From NCBI GenBank assembly GCA_004380135.1, contig QXCR01000236.1:1-32515 (forward strand): a stretch of DNA of 32,515 nt. The letters are read 5' to 3'. The position numbers and the translations under genes were made by a program. Position 1 is the stretch's first letter. Every line of letters begins with the position of its first letter. This stretch comes from Stemphylium vesicarium (taxonomy: Eukaryota; Ascomycota; Dothideomycetes; Pleosporales; Pleosporaceae). Under the pieces are notes generated by a model. The model was not told the origin of the DNA and did no database searches. It saw nothing but the letters and a program-made list of their open reading frames with translations. Positions 31,566 to 32,515 of this stretch are shown in pieces.

Positions 31566-32131
31566 GCGCTGGTCTGCCGAATTGAGTGTAAGTGTCCGTC
31601 AAAAAGTTCAAAGACCATCTCACGCTGATACCCACCAGATGAGGGAACATGGAATCCCGTGGCCGCTGGAACTATATGGGGAGCATATGAGACAAGCTCC
31701 TTTTGCGAGTCCAAATGTACCGAGGGAATGATTACATTGTTATATACCAATAATCAGCATCATCATCCAAAAACTGCTATCCTCAAAGTCTCGTGCAATG
31801 CCTGTCCAGGGAATACTCTTCATCACTGCCTGCCTGTGACTTCTATTTCACCAAAGAACGAGCCGAAGTAATCGCCTTATTCATCATGGGAAATGCCGTC
31901 GTCGTGAACAGATGCAACTAATGATCATCTACAGTACAGTACGGCACGCTACCTCGATCCATTAGAGACAGAAACGCCCCTCTCTCTCTAACCCCCCATT
32001 GAAAGTGACTACACTACATGCGGTCGAAACGCTACTTCGACGCGCAATTTGCATCCACAGCCACACCATCTCGCCTTTCCCACCTTACCACTAATACCTA
32101 CCTTGCCGCTATCACGACTCCTTAGCGCCTT
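31566..32131. other. convergent 3' intergenic region
   Basis: I see no gene. An open frame at 31659-31871 continues the secreted-protein strand but has no motif or signal peptide. A GTAAGT at 31590 and CACCAG near 31634-31639 could mark a 3' UTR intron. Confidence 0.45.
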
Positions 32132-32515
32132 TCAACTCCACACAGCCGGCTGAATAATCTTCTCCCCCACATCACCAGCAGTCTCACTATGAATAAAACA
32201 TAACCACAATCGGCATTAAACTAGCCCTCCAGAGTCCTCAACTAAAAATCACACCAACCCGTCATAAGGTGATGACGAAGAAAACAGTCCAACGGATCCC
32301 GCAAGACCAAGCATCTGCTCCACAACCCCTACATCACCCCTCTGTCCTCGTCGTCTCCTTTCAGCCCCCCACCTCGCCCTCATCTTCCCTACAAACCTCT
32401 GCCCCCAACATTCCCACCCAACCATCGCCAGACCACCCCCTAGTATCAACACAGGGAAATACCACAACGCGTTATAACACAGCCCCGCACACGCGCCCCA
32501 GATGACAAGCATCCT
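32132..32515 (-). CDS. 3' end of a membrane protein, chromate-transporter-like
   Basis: Partial; the gene runs off the right edge. From 32515 a frame reads RMLVIWGACAGLCYNALWYF then PVLILGGGLAMVGWECWGQR, an amphipathic/hydrophobic segment, followed by a very basic stretch (MRARWGAERRRRG) and an acidic/Ser-rich tail. This pattern resembles the loop between the two halves of fungal long-chain chromate ion transporters, but I recall it only from the family and cannot confirm it. A candidate intron (32187-32258, GG|GTTGGT to CATAG|T) extends the frame to ETAGDVGEKIIQPAVWS and a TGA at 32132. Without it, translation stops at 32249. No TM domain follows in either case, so if it is a chromate transporter the second half is missing. 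Confidence 0.45.

Overview
The window looks like nuclear DNA of a filamentous ascomycete (Pezizomycotina, probably a Dothideomycete). Genes are monocistronic and interrupted by short GT-AG introns, mostly 48-96 nt, with CTAAC/CTAAT-like branch sites. The gene content is typical of such fungi: a HET-domain protein, a P450, an EF-hand NADPH oxidase, a fungal rhodopsin-fold membrane protein, a GH10 xylanase and a small cysteine-rich secreted protein. The class assignment is inference from gene content only. All exon models were built by hand from splice sites, reading frame and family knowledge. No alignment or transcript data were available.

Layout, left to right. A weakly supported 5' gene start lies at the left edge on the minus strand. 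A HET-domain gene (1225-3416, +) follows, intact except for one in-frame TGA at a normally conserved Trp codon. Next come a GNAT acetyltransferase (3486-4282, -), a five-exon cytochrome P450 (4608-6310, -), a fungal rhodopsin/PTH11-like membrane protein (7384-8567, +), an alpha/beta hydrolase (9057-10070, -) and a NoxC-type NADPH oxidase (11260-13309, +). A four-TM membrane protein gene (13435-14329, -) has one or two in-frame stops. Then come a sulfite-oxidase-like molybdoenzyme (15911-17221, +), a Ubc7/UBE2G2-type E2 (17457-18050, -), a secreted GH10 xylanase (20027-21205, +), an anoctamin/TMEM16 protein (21363-23689, -), a DUF2293 protein (24364-24915, +), a Na+/H+ exchanger-like antiporter (26250-28001, +), an unrecognised 507-aa protein with an internal duplication (28367-29890, -), a 67-aa cysteine-rich secreted protein (31362-31565, +) and the 3' end of a membrane protein resembling chromate transporters (32132 to the right edge, -).

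The genes do not form an obvious pathway. Strands alternate almost strictly, giving divergent promoter regions of 0.7-2.0 kb and short convergent 3' gaps. There is no PKS, NRPS or terpene synthase, so the P450, hydrolase and GNAT are not clearly a biosynthetic cluster. No tRNA, rRNA, CRISPR or transposon was found. The items most worth a second look are the two nearly intact genes broken by single stop codons, the GC-AG intron in the HET gene, the isolated secreted cysteine-rich protein, the repeat-bearing 507-aa protein, and the possibly shortened chromate-transporter-like gene.
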